Positions 32,422-40,627 of a stretch of DNA of 64,000 nucleotides are shown here, in pieces (position 1 is the first letter of the stretch; each line of letters begins with the position of its first letter). The translations under genes and the position numbers were made by a program. The DNA comes from Cohnella sp. WQ 127256 (lineage in GTDB: Bacteria > Bacillota > Bacilli > Paenibacillales > Paenibacillaceae), in contig NZ_JAMZCY010000004.1 in NCBI RefSeq assembly GCF_024519285.1, forward strand, positions 248,001-312,000. The letters run 5' to 3'. Under the pieces are notes generated by a model, which had not been told where the DNA came from, ran no database searches, and worked only from the letters and a program-made list of their open reading frames with translations.

Positions 32422-34284
32422 TTATTTCTTAGCCTTGTCTGGCAGCTGCTTAACGTAGCTGTCCGACAGATTGAGAAGCTCGAGCGCATGCTCATACTGC
32501 TCAACAGTTGCTCCATTCTCGTTTCCTTCTTGCCCTGCGAATGGATAATTCTTTCCATCATCGAAACCGATTCCCGGTATGAATATACTCGAATCCGAAA
32601 TAATCGAACCTGACGGAAGGAAATGCCTCATAGGCAACACGTTGGACGTCGTCTGATTAAACAAATCTTGCCCAAAATGAATTTGGTTCGCAATAGATAT
32701 ACCCATTAAATTTGCTACCGTTGGCAAAATATCAATTTGTCCACCGGTTTGCTTAATTTCTGCCGGATAAGTAACACCCGGAGCGTGCAAAATAAGTGGA
32801 ATGTTGAACATTTCGGTATAGCCGTATTCATGACCGAGGATTTCCTCCATCAGTCCTTTTTCAGTGCTATCAAGAGAATACACGGGTAGTCCTTGATGGT
32901 CACCGTACAGCAGAAATACGCTATTGTCCCACAATCCGCTTTGCTTCAACTCATCAATAAACTTTCCAAGAGCATAATCGGAATAGTTCTGCGACAAGAT
33001 ATATCTCCCAACTAGCGTATCGTCGAACTGTTCCGGAAGCTCCATTTGATATTTTTCTTCTGGAATGTTGTAAGGATGATGCGAGCTCATGCTAAGAATC
33101 TGTGCGTAAAAAGGCTGGTCGCTTTCATCCATCTTCTTTAGTTCTTCAATGGTTTTCGAATATAACACTTCATCTGAAGCACCGAAGGCGACATGATCCT
33201 CATCTCCGAAGAAGCTCTTATCGTAGTATTGATCAAATCCGATGGCATCGTAAAGCTCTTTACGGTTCCAGAATTCAACATCGTTCGTATGGAACGTAGC
33301 TGTATGATATCCCTCTGCGTTCAGCAGTTTCGGCAAGCTCGGAAGTTCTTTTTTCACATAATTCTTAGTTGCTGGCTCGTGCTTGGGTACGTATAACGAC
33401 GTATTCACCACGTATTCCGCATCGGATGTTGTACCTTGCCCAACCGACGTAAAGAAATGATCAAAGTTGAAGTTTTCCTTCGCCAGCTTATTCAAGTTCG
33501 GCGTGATTTCCTTACCGTCTATGGTGAGCCCGATTAGGAAGTCCTGGAAGGACTCCATCTGAACGATAATTACGTTCTTTCCTTTGGCCGCTCCGAAATA
33601 CTGCGGATTCGATACAGCAGTAACACCCTTCAGGTTGTCGATTACAGGCTGCGTGATGTCCTTCATGTCCACCATCGCCTTATCCTCGGTACTATCGGCA
33701 AATATGGTGTATACCTCATAATTCAGTATACCCATTCCTTCCGCCTGCTTGTTCTCATTCATACTCGCCCGATTCGGCCAAATGCTAAAAAAGCATAATA
33801 CTATGGAAACGATGAACAGCGAGGAAAGAACTGTTCTACTAATTGGTTTCAGGTTTATATGGATCCGTTTAGACTTATTTCTTAACCATACCTGAATACC
33901 AATTAAGACTACGATGTCCACAAAGATAAGCAAATAATAAGGATCCATGAGAGAATATGTGCTCTCTCCAACTTTAGTCACTTTGTCCGCTTGGCTAATC
34001 GCATGATAAGTTACGATGATTCCGTAGTATTTGTAATACATAAGTACTGTAAAATAGAGAAGCGTGAACAATAGATTAGCTATCGTATAATAGAGCAACT
34101 TTCTCTTCTTGGAAAACCATTCTATCATACAGAAAACGAGCCAGAAGAAAGGAATTTCCGTCAGCATTGTCATCATAGAAGGTCCATCTTCAAATACGAC
34201 AAACCAGGCCAAACAGCATTTAAACAGCAAAAGAAGCGTAAACAGAGTAAACCGCTTGTTGCCTAATCGAATTAATAAACTCAT
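32422..34284 (-). CDS. LTA synthase-family membrane sulfatase-like protein
   Basis: A 620-residue lipoteichoic acid synthase-like enzyme that would transfer glycerol-phosphate from phosphatidylglycerol outside the cell. Five N-terminal membrane segments lie within residues 12-170, followed by a sulfatase-fold domain. Metal and catalytic residues are visible: Glu244 in QMESFQ, the nucleophile Thr286 in GQGTTSDAE, the WNRKELYDAIGFD and SSHHPYNIP blocks, and the LYGDHQG Asp/His pair. Length and layout match LtaS/YqgS-type proteins. It has its own terminator. The start at 34284 follows AAGGGGGAAGG. Which paralogue it is (primer or polymerase) cannot be told. Confidence 0.92.
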   Translation of the reverse strand: MSLLIRLGNKRFTLFTLLLLFKCCLAWFVVFEDGPSMMTMLTEIPFFWLVFCMIEWFSKKRKLLYYTIANLLFTLLYFTVLMYYKYYGIIVTYHAISQADKVTKVGESTYSLMDPYYLLIFVDIVVLIGIQVWLRNKSKRIHINLKPISRTVLSSLFIVSIVLCFFSIWPNRASMNENKQAEGMGILNYEVYTIFADSTEDKAMVDMKDITQPVIDNLKGVTAVSNPQYFGAAKGKNVIIVQMESFQDFLIGLTIDGKEITPNLNKLAKENFNFDHFFTSVGQGTTSDAEYVVNTSLYVPKHEPATKNYVKKELPSLPKLLNAEGYHTATFHTNDVEFWNRKELYDAIGFDQYYDKSFFGDEDHVAFGASDEVLYSKTIEELKKMDESDQPFYAQILSMSSHHPYNIPEEKYQMELPEQFDDTLVGRYILSQNYSDYALGKFIDELKQSGLWDNSVFLLYGDHQGLPVYSLDSTEKGLMEEILGHEYGYTEMFNIPLILHAPGVTYPAEIKQTGGQIDILPTVANLMGISIANQIHFGQDLFNQTTSNVLPMRHFLPSGSIISDSSIFIPGIGFDDGKNYPFAGQEGNENGATVEQYEHALELLNLSDSYVKQLPDKAKK

Positions 34285-34446
34285 TATGCCTCAATCCTTC
34301 CCCCTTCAGATCTTCTCTCTCTATCACATCCCTCTATTATATACGCAACAATACTCAAAAGGGATTATTAAAATTGTCTAAATTATTCCCAAAACCCGCA
34401 ACTAATTCCGTCTAGCTTTCGTATACAACGCCGCATGTTGAATATC

Positions 34447-34487
34447 AACAAAAGAAGCGAAGAACCCTTTTACAGGCTCTTCGCTTC
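34447..34487 (-). terminator. Terminator after the SASP gene
   Basis: GAAGCGAAGA (34454-34463) pairs with TCTTCGCTTC (34478-34487), followed on the minus strand by TTTTGTTG. It begins right at the stop codon of the spore protein gene. Confidence 0.8.
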
Positions 34488-34489
34488 TT

Positions 34490-34765
34490 CTAATCCCGCT
34501 TAGCCAACCGTTCCTGAGCTAATCGGATCATCTCACGCACCATCGTCCCTCCGATTTTACCCCCAACCTGTCCGGCCTCTTCCGTCGTAAGATTTCCGTT
34601 ATGCCCACGCGTTAATGGTACGCCCAGTTCCTCGGCTACCTCGTATTTAACGTCGTCAGGACGCTCAGGATCAACTGAGTACCCTTCCGCTCGCATGACC
34701 TCCGCCTTAAAATCTCGGACACCCTGCTCCGCACCCGGTACAGCCAGCTTTCTTCTTCTAGCCAT
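34490..34765 (-). CDS. Alpha/beta-type small acid-soluble spore protein
   Basis: A 91-residue SASP that coats and protects DNA in the spore. The conserved germination-protease and DNA-binding blocks are present in modified form: KYEVAEELGVPL and GQVGGKIGGTMVREMIRLAQERL. The N-terminus is more basic (MARRRKLAVPGAEQG) than in B. subtilis SspA/B. ATG 34765 is used because GGGGG lies seven bases before it; two further upstream starts in frame are less well placed. No sigma-G promoter with convincing spacing was found. Confidence 0.88.
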   Translation of the reverse strand: MARRRKLAVPGAEQGVRDFKAEVMRAEGYSVDPERPDDVKYEVAEELGVPLTRGHNGNLTTEEAGQVGGKIGGTMVREMIRLAQERLAKRD

Positions 34766-34901
34766 ATTCATTCCCCCGCTTCCGATCAAATCGAGTCCAC
34801 CCTATATGATCCGTATTCCACTCACAAGCGGCACGGTTATTCAGGCTTCGATCCTATCGTACCCGGCAACGACCAAATTATTCGGCACACCTCTCTGTAG
34901 C

Positions 34902-36830
34902 TTAAATTTCAGCCTGTTCCATCCATAACTCATACAGTCGACTCAGATTGAGCTGAACTTCTTCCCGTTCTGCCCAGCTCCGCTCAAGCTCAGTTGGATC
35001 CTGATGATCTGCCGACTCGTGCAGAAGATTATCCCATTCAAGCAGCTTCTGCTCCAATCCAGCAATATCTTGCTCCAGTTGCTTCTGAGTACTCTCACTC
35101 TCCGGAACAGCCTTGGGTCTGGGAAGCTTCTTTGGTGCAGATGGATGAACAGATGCAGATGAATCTCTATCGTTCAGTGAATTCACTTTGGATATGGCTT
35201 TCTTTTTGCTTTTTCTTTTATATTCATCAAAATCACCCAAATAGACGCTAACCCGCCCCTGGTCGAGCTCCCAGATTTTCTGGGCCAGACGGTTGATTAG
35301 ATACCTGTCATGCGTTACTGCTAGAATGGTGCCCGGGAATTCCTCTAACGCATCCTCTAAAGCTTCTCTAGACGCAATATCCATGTGGTTCGTCGGTTCA
35401 TCGAGAATGAGCAAGTTCGGTTTGCGTAGTACAAGCAGTGCAAGTCTTAACCTCGTCCATTCTCCACCGGATAGCAAGCTCACAGACTTGAATACATCCG
35501 CCCCATAGAACAAATAAGCCGCCAGACGCGATCTCGCTTCTCCTTCCTCCAGTCCAGCCTCCTGACGAAAATACTCCAACACAGACTGCTTCGGATCCTC
35601 AGGATAATGCTGCTGGGCCAAATAGCCGATATCGACGCGAGAACCTAACACCAATCGCCCGTCATCCGCTTCTTCCTCCCCAAGAATGAGCTTAAGCATC
35701 GTCGTTTTGCCCGACCCATTGTGTCCGACCAGCACTACCTTTTCTCCGTATTCCAGCATGCCAGATGCTTTGTCCAGCACGGTGGATTCCCCAAAGCTCT
35801 TACTCACCTCTGCAAACTCGATGACGCGCTTGCCCGACCGGTCCTGCGGCTTCAAATCGAAATCAGCTTCCCTGCGATCAATCACAGGCCGCTTTAGCTT
35901 CTCCATCCGATCCAGCGCCTTCTGCATCGATGCTGCTCTTCGAAAGAATTTGCCGTTGTCGCCAATTCTGCCCCATTCCAACAGCTTCTTGATCGTTTCC
36001 CTCATCTTCTTGATTTTCTTCTGCTGCTCTTGATAATCCGCGAACTCGTGAAGCAGCCTCTCTTCCTTCTCCTTCACATATCTCGAATAATTCGTATGGT
36101 AAATCGAGGATTCTCCATCCTCCAGTTCGACGATCTTCGTGACAACCCTATCCAGAAAATAGCGATCATGGGATACGATCAAGCAAGCACCTTCATATTT
36201 AATCAAATACTCCTCCAGCCATTCGACACTCGCCATATCTAGATGGTTCGTTGGTTCATCCAGAAGCAGCAGGTCCGGTTTGCAAATCAATTGGGATGCT
36301 AATGCTACCTTCGTCTTCTCTCCACCTGATAATGAACGATAAGCTCTCGTATACCACTCCCGTTCAATCCGCAACCCATTAGCAACTTGATCAATTTGCG
36401 CATCCATTTCATATCCACCGTCGCGCTCAAAGCGCTCTTGAAGCGCTGAATATTCGCGAAGCAACCGTGACAGCTGCTCTGGATCGTCTGCGGCTTCTGG
36501 CTCGGACATCTGTCCCTCAAGCTCTGTCATCGCAGATCTGCATTCAAGTACCTCTCGATAGCCAAGAGCTAATACGTCATATACCGTACGACCGGCGACA
36601 TCCTCCGGAATCTGCTCCAAATACCCAATGCGGGTGTCTTTACGAATGGTCAATAAGCCCTCGTCTGGTAATTCCAGCTTGGATACCAAGCGCAATAGAG
36701 TCGTTTTGCCGCTTCCGTTACGGCCAACGAGCCCGATTTTCTCCCCGTGATGAAGCTCAAACGTGACATTTTCCAGAATAAGCTGTGCACCGCTATATTT
36801 TTTAACACTTTGACAATTCATTGTTAACAT
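34902..36830 (-). CDS. ABC-F family ATPase
   Basis: A 642-residue cytoplasmic protein with two ATP-binding cassettes and no membrane segments. NBD1 has Walker A GRNGSGKT (36-43), signature LSGGEKTKV and Walker B LLLLDEPTNHLD. NBD2 has GHNGSGKT near 372, LSGGEWTRL and LLILDEPTNHMD. An inter-domain linker (about 235-300) rich in KKIKKMRETIKK is the P-site tRNA interaction motif region. A C-terminal coiled coil runs from about 560. ABC-F proteins act on the ribosome, either in translation or in antibiotic protection; which role applies is not visible. AGGGGG lies eight bases before the ATG. Confidence 0.92.
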   Translation of the reverse strand: MLTMNCQSVKKYSGAQLILENVTFELHHGEKIGLVGRNGSGKTTLLRLVSKLELPDEGLLTIRKDTRIGYLEQIPEDVAGRTVYDVLALGYREVLECRSAMTELEGQMSEPEAADDPEQLSRLLREYSALQERFERDGGYEMDAQIDQVANGLRIEREWYTRAYRSLSGGEKTKVALASQLICKPDLLLLDEPTNHLDMASVEWLEEYLIKYEGACLIVSHDRYFLDRVVTKIVELEDGESSIYHTNYSRYVKEKEERLLHEFADYQEQQKKIKKMRETIKKLLEWGRIGDNGKFFRRAASMQKALDRMEKLKRPVIDRREADFDLKPQDRSGKRVIEFAEVSKSFGESTVLDKASGMLEYGEKVVLVGHNGSGKTTMLKLILGEEEADDGRLVLGSRVDIGYLAQQHYPEDPKQSVLEYFRQEAGLEEGEARSRLAAYLFYGADVFKSVSLLSGGEWTRLRLALLVLRKPNLLILDEPTNHMDIASREALEDALEEFPGTILAVTHDRYLINRLAQKIWELDQGRVSVYLGDFDEYKRKSKKKAISKVNSLNDRDSSASVHPSAPKKLPRPKAVPESESTQKQLEQDIAGLEQKLLEWDNLLHESADHQDPTELERSWAEREEVQLNLSRLYELWMEQAEI

Positions 36831-36889
36831 GATGGGGTCCCCCTAATTTAGAAGGCCTCCTCACCAACCTTGTTCATGACAAATGACAA

Positions 36890-36920
36890 CAAAAAAGACG
36901 TAGGGAAAATTCCCTACGCC
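36890..36920 (-). terminator. Rho-independent terminator of the 47-residue ORF
   Basis: CGTAGGGA (36899-36906) pairs with TCCCTACG (36911-36918) around a short AAAT loop, followed on the minus strand by CTTTTTTG. It lies about 25 bases after the stop at 36943. Confidence 0.85.
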
Positions 36921-36942
36921 CATTCGGATTTATCCGCTCTGG

Positions 36943-37086
36943 TTAAGGTAGGAGCCTTTTCGTGAGTTGTGAAATTGTATCGTTCCAAGTGGACAGACTT
37001 CTCCCGTCTTGAAAGAAACCATGAACGATGCCAGCCATCGCAAGGGGAAGCCGGCTAACTTGGTTATTCACGAACTCTCGATTCAT
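36943..37086 (-). CDS. Small ORF of 47 residues, uncharacterised
   Basis: An ATG at 37086, preceded by GGAGGTGAAGGTAGG, opens a 47-codon frame ending in TAA and followed at once by a rho-independent terminator. The product begins MNREFVNNQVSRLPLAMAGIV and ends LTKRLLP: amphipathic, net basic, with one weakly hydrophobic stretch (LPLAMAGIVHGFF). No family was recognised. The start, strong ribosome binding site, stop and terminator form a complete, compact gene. It lies in the gap between the ABC-F and ArsR genes. Confidence 0.65.
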   Translation of the reverse strand: MNREFVNNQVSRLPLAMAGIVHGFFQDGRSLSTWNDTISQLTKRLLP

Positions 37087-37170
37087 CCTACCTTCACCTC
37101 CTTTAATTCAGTACTTTGAGATTACCATGAAGCACGCTATGCGCGCAAGGACAGATCGCCCTATAAATTA

Positions 37171-37515
37171 TTATTCATTTACATCCGATTCCACATAACG
37201 CTTAAGCGCGTCGAGCTTGTTTTCCCAGAATCGTTCATAGAAGGCTAGCCAGCGCTTGAGCTCTTGCAGTGGGTCTGCGTCTAGACGATATCTCGTTTCT
37301 CTGCCGACCTTTCTTTCCGTAACTAAGCCTGCATCGGCCAATATACGCAAATGCTTGGAAACAGCGGTTCGTGTCATTGGAAAATGGCTGCTGATCGCGT
37401 TCACCGGTAGCTCCTGATCGACTAACAATCGAAGAAGACCTCGTCGAGTCGGATCGGCTATGGCCTGGAAAACATCATGCTTCTGCACAGAAGCCTCCGC
37501 ACTAAGCCTGGACAT
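37171..37515 (-). CDS. ArsR-family transcriptional repressor
   Basis: A 114-residue winged-helix regulator with the ArsR/HTH_20 pattern: VFQAIADPTRRGLLRLLVDQELPVNAIS, the recognition helix MTRTAVSKHLRILADAGLV and the wing ERKVGRETRYRL. The metal-binding CxC motif is absent, so it is not a metal sensor. It follows the SRPBCC gene with a 14-base overlap. Such ArsR/SRPBCC pairs are common and normally autoregulated; the paired palindromes at 37.95-37.99 kb are the likely operators. ATG 37515 is preceded by GGGGG. Confidence 0.88.
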   Translation of the reverse strand: MSRLSAEASVQKHDVFQAIADPTRRGLLRLLVDQELPVNAISSHFPMTRTAVSKHLRILADAGLVTERKVGRETRYRLDADPLQELKRWLAFYERFWENKLDALKRYVESDVNE

Positions 37516-37927
37516 GAGCCCCCAGCTTCTGCACCATCCCAGTCCAGCCACCATTCATCCGTTCGCGAACAACCTCATGAGGTTCTCCGAACTCCGTTGC
37601 TCCTTCGGCTGCCCATCCGCCATGGATCAGGGTAAATTCCGTTATATCCCCTTGCTCAACTAACTCAAACGTTAAAGTCCAGTCTTTACCCCAGTTGAAG
37701 GAAAGACGATTAGGCGGATCAATTACCGTAACTTTGCATGGGGACTTGCCGAAGGGACCAGCATCGAGATGGAATTCGTGTCCTACTACGGGTTCGAAAT
37801 CGTTAGGCATAAACCAGACAGAGATTCCTTGGGCAGTCGCCACTGCATCCCACACCTTCTGTATAGGTGCATTGAACACTTGTGTTTGGCGAATATCTGG
37901 CAGCTTATTAGGCATTGGTTGAGTCAT
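37502..37927 (-). CDS. SRPBCC (AHSA1-like) domain protein
   Basis: A 141-residue helix-grip (START/Bet v1-like) protein of the AHSA1 branch. It shows VFNAPIQKVWDAVATAQGISVWFMPNDFEP at the N-terminus and the C-terminal helix RERMNGGWTGMVQKLG. The fold binds small hydrophobic ligands; the ligand is unknown. It is the first gene of a two-gene operon with the ArsR repressor. AGGAGGG lies six bases before the ATG. Confidence 0.87.
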   Translation of the reverse strand: MTQPMPNKLPDIRQTQVFNAPIQKVWDAVATAQGISVWFMPNDFEPVVGHEFHLDAGPFGKSPCKVTVIDPPNRLSFNWGKDWTLTFELVEQGDITEFTLIHGGWAAEGATEFGEPHEVVRERMNGGWTGMVQKLGAHVQA

Positions 37928-37946
37928 ATGAGTCCCTCCTATTTAT

Positions 37947-37962
37947 GAAACCTTTTGGTTTC
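37947..37962 (-). promoter_or_regulatory. ArsR-type operator, downstream copy
   Basis: The plus strand reads GAAACCTTTTGGTTTC, a palindrome with perfect 6-bp arms. It lies 8-23 bases downstream of the -10 box of the SRPBCC/ArsR promoter, between the start site and the ribosome binding site. Confidence 0.75.
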
Positions 37963-37970
37963 CTTTTTGG

Positions 37971-38000
37971 ATTATACGACACCTTTTGGTTTCGCGTCAA
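37971..38000 (-). promoter_or_regulatory. Sigma-A promoter of the SRPBCC-ArsR operon with operator in the spacer
   Basis: On the minus strand TTGACG (38000-37995) and TATAAT (37976-37971) are 18 bases apart. The spacer holds a second operator copy (plus strand 37978-37993, GACACCTTTTGGTTTC), which differs by one base from the copy 31 bp downstream. The whole promoter overlaps the 3' end of the upstream MFS gene. Confidence 0.8.
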
Positions 38001-39237
38001 TTTTGTTCTTCCCCCTTCGTCCTGACACCAGTACGTTGCGCATGAACAACCAGCTAAGTATTGGCGAACTTCCAACTAATAGAAGTAAGCTATTCAGAAC
38101 GATTGGCGCCCGGCTAATAGATAAGGTAACCATGAATATAGCCATCCCAACAATTCTACCTACATTGAGGGCTAGCTCTCTAGCCACCACGTACTCCACC
38201 CGTTGTCGAACACTATTCTCGTCTTGCCCGATTAAGTCGAATACAGCTGAGGTCATCGGTAGCATATAGAGAGGGAAGAACAAAGCAGCACCCACACCGA
38301 AAATAAGCAAAGTCGTGAAGCTTATCCCGAAGAAGAAGGGAAGGATGACCATTGTTATTGCAATAACGCCAACCAACATACCTTTATTTCGCCAAGCAGG
38401 TTTCAGCCATATACCCGTAGCCAAGAAGCTTATGAAGCCTACGACTGACGTAATTAAAGCATAATTCCCCAGCTTTAATTCACTGCCCGTCTGAACGTAG
38501 ATGAGCACTCCGATGATCACACCAAAGACACTTTCCCGAACACCCTGCGCGACAAGCGCACCTAATACAGGTCTCCATGCGGTTTTCGGTTTGCCCAAGA
38601 GTCGATACGGCAATTTCCAATCGTAATGTCCTTCCGTTCTTCTATTGTGAAGGAAGAAGCTCACCCCAATACCCGCTACGAAAATGACGAACGATAGGAT
38701 AAAAATAGCTCTGTACCCGCTTTCGCCCGCCATACGAGAGATCAGGAAACCAGAGCACCACGGTATGATCATGCCCACAAGCGAAGCGATCACACCTGCC
38801 CAGCCATTATATCGATCACGATTATGAGCATCGGTCACTTCGAAATAGATCACGTTATAGGACAGCCAGAATAATCCCGTCGCGATTCCTTGAACGATAC
38901 CTAGTACCCAGATCCATTGAAGGGCATGTCCTCCCAGCAACAGAACTAAGGCATAGAATAATGCAGATACCCCAATACCCAACCTTAAATAAATCATTTT
39001 ATTGCCTTCTTTTACTCCGTTACCCGCTACCCAGAACGTGATCGCCATGAATAGATGGGACAGCAATGTAAACCACCCAATTTGTATATAATCATTACTG
39101 GCTTTCCATATGTAAACTCCGAAATACGTGCCTGAGAGCGCGCTTGCCATAATGAAAAGTCCATTAACTGCAAGCAGTAGCCATGTCTGTCGGTCCAAGT
39201 GTCCAGGATGATTGATCGACGGTTGCGGTTTAAGCAT
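37972..39237 (-). CDS. MFS transporter
   Basis: A 421-residue carrier with about 12 membrane segments. It shows GTYFGVYIWKASNDYIQIGWF at helix 1 and the DAHNRDRYNGW loop between the helices where MFS motif A is expected. The substrate is unknown. AGAGGAGG lies five bases before the ATG. It precedes the SRPBCC/ArsR operon in the same orientation. The promoter of that operon lies inside its last codons, so some read-through co-expression is possible. Confidence 0.87.
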   Translation of the reverse strand: MLKPQPSINHPGHLDRQTWLLLAVNGLFIMASALSGTYFGVYIWKASNDYIQIGWFTLLSHLFMAITFWVAGNGVKEGNKMIYLRLGIGVSALFYALVLLLGGHALQWIWVLGIVQGIATGLFWLSYNVIYFEVTDAHNRDRYNGWAGVIASLVGMIIPWCSGFLISRMAGESGYRAIFILSFVIFVAGIGVSFFLHNRRTEGHYDWKLPYRLLGKPKTAWRPVLGALVAQGVRESVFGVIIGVLIYVQTGSELKLGNYALITSVVGFISFLATGIWLKPAWRNKGMLVGVIAITMVILPFFFGISFTTLLIFGVGAALFFPLYMLPMTSAVFDLIGQDENSVRQRVEYVVARELALNVGRIVGMAIFMVTLSISRAPIVLNSLLLLVGSSPILSWLFMRNVLVSGRRGKNKIDAKPKGVV

Positions 39238-39350
39238 GTACGCCTCCTCTATCAGGATGGGGTAGGATCAGATTACCGTTATAACCTACCCCAAAGAAGC
39301 GTAAAGAAACCTTGCTATAGGAATGAATATTCACAACATGGCGGTGCTCC

Positions 39351-39402
39351 AAAAAAAGACTGTTCTCATGGCTATCATCAGATAGCTCTAAGAACAGTCT
39401 TT
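39351..39402 (-). terminator. Rho-independent terminator of the mhq-like operon
   Basis: AAAGACTGTTCT (39355-39366) pairs perfectly with AGAACAGTCTTT (39391-39402). There is an inner CTATC/GATAG stem, and the minus strand continues with TTTTTTT. Confidence 0.9.
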
Positions 39403-39407
39403 GCAGC

Positions 39408-40019
39408 TTACTTAGGACGTTCAATTTCGAAAATCTCACCTAGTCGCGAATAGGTGTTGCCAGCTAATCGGCTAATCGGATCGAGCTTTCCATGATCAAT
39501 GTACCCTTGGTTATAAATGGCTTCATCCATATGAAAGTAAACGATTCGTCCGATCAGCAAATCGCATGCCGGTGAACCTTCTTCCCCACCGAGGAGGATC
39601 ACTTGCTCCAGCACGCATTCCATTCGAACCTTCGCTTCGGCAATACCAGGAATGGCAACCTTCTCGCTCGCAATCGGTGTAAGCTCGGTTAGGGCGACTT
39701 CACTTTCCTCAGGCGGGAGATTAGCTGCTGTTTCGTTAATCTGCGCGATGATCGAATGATCTGAGATATGGACAACGAACTCTCCCCTCTCCACTGCATT
39801 CCTTGCAGTATCCTTGCGCTCCCCATTCCTTCTCTGTACGGATATAGAGATCATCGGAGGATTAGCTGTGACGATATTGAAATAGCTATAAGGTGCCGCG
39901 TTCAAGATTCCGCTCGAAGACAAAGTCGTCACGAACGCGATAGGTCTCGGGATGATGCTCCCGATCATCAGCTTATAGTTATCCCGTTCGCTCTGATCGG
40001 CTGGATTAAGGGAGATCAC
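39408..40019 (-). CDS. Flavin reductase-like (FMN-binding split-barrel) protein
   Basis: A 203-residue protein of the flavin reductase/FMN-binding split-barrel family. It shows SIIPRPIAFVTTLSSSGILNAAPYSYFNIVTANPPMISIS, which lines the flavin site. It starts at GTG 40019, whose first bases overlap the stop of the upstream esterase gene (GTGA), with GAGGTG five bases before. It is the third gene of the mhq-like operon, where B. subtilis has a nitroreductase (MhqN), so it probably supplies the reducing step of quinone detoxification. Confidence 0.85.
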   Translation of the reverse strand: MISLNPADQSERDNYKLMIGSIIPRPIAFVTTLSSSGILNAAPYSYFNIVTANPPMISISVQRRNGERKDTARNAVERGEFVVHISDHSIIAQINETAANLPPEESEVALTELTPIASEKVAIPGIAEAKVRMECVLEQVILLGGEEGSPACDLLIGRIVYFHMDEAIYNQGYIDHGKLDPISRLAGNTYSRLGEIFEIERPK

Positions 40020-40627
40020 GGCTGCACCTCGAATCGACTTCTGAACCACGCCGCTGCAGCGTCGACTTCCGTTGCGGTCAATCGGTGACCAAATCTTTCC
40101 CAATGGACGGTAACATCGGCTCCCGCCTCAGACAACAAAGCCCTAAGGTCTTCCGTCTCTTGTGGCACGCATATCGGATCATTCTCACCCGCGGCGATGA
40201 AGATAGGCACTCCCGACAGGTCCGGTAGAGTCACGTCCCTAATCGGAACCATCGGATGGTGGAGGATTGCGGCCTTTAAGGAACCCTCATAGTGGAACAG
40301 AATACTCCCCGCAATGTTAGCTCCGTTGGAATAACCAACAGACACGAGATTGTGACGATCAAAGCCGTATTCCTTCGAAGCCTGCTCTAAGAAATCGTTG
40401 AGCTCTTTCGTACGGAAGCGCAGATCCTCGATATCAAACACTCCCTCGGCCAGTCTCCGGAAATACCGTGGCATGCCATTCTCCAGCACATTTCCTCTAA
40501 TGCTCAGAACCGAGGAATCAGGCGATATTATTTCTGCTAGCTGCAGAAGGTCATGCTCCGTACCCCCTGTACCGTGAAGAAGAACGAGTACCGGTGCACT
40601 CTTACCTTGCTTGTAAATATGCTTCAT
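40016..40627 (-). CDS. mhqD: MhqD-like carboxylesterase (alpha/beta hydrolase)
   Basis: A 203-residue phospholipase/carboxylesterase-family hydrolase. Catalytic elements are visible: LLHGTGGTEHDL oxyanion strand, nucleophile GYSNGANIAGS (about residue 98), acid in AAGENDPICVP, and His in ERFGHRLT. It matches B. subtilis MhqD in length and operon position. Its ATG overlaps the dioxygenase stop (ATGA), implying translational coupling. The substrate is unknown; hydrolysis of ring-cleavage or quinone-adduct esters is inferred from context. Confidence 0.85.
   Translation of the reverse strand: MKHIYKQGKSAPVLVLLHGTGGTEHDLLQLAEIISPDSSVLSIRGNVLENGMPRYFRRLAEGVFDIEDLRFRTKELNDFLEQASKEYGFDRHNLVSVGYSNGANIAGSILFHYEGSLKAAILHHPMVPIRDVTLPDLSGVPIFIAAGENDPICVPQETEDLRALLSEAGADVTVHWERFGHRLTATEVDAAAAWFRSRFEVQP

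Noticed and set aside
34766..34860. Sigma-G promoter for the spore protein gene
   Set aside because: A TGAATA and a CATATAG are visible but 29 bases apart, far from the 17-18 required.
36943..37086. Non-coding RNA instead of a small protein
   Set aside because: The ribosome binding site, start and stop are all well placed, so coding is the better reading, though an RNA role is not excluded.
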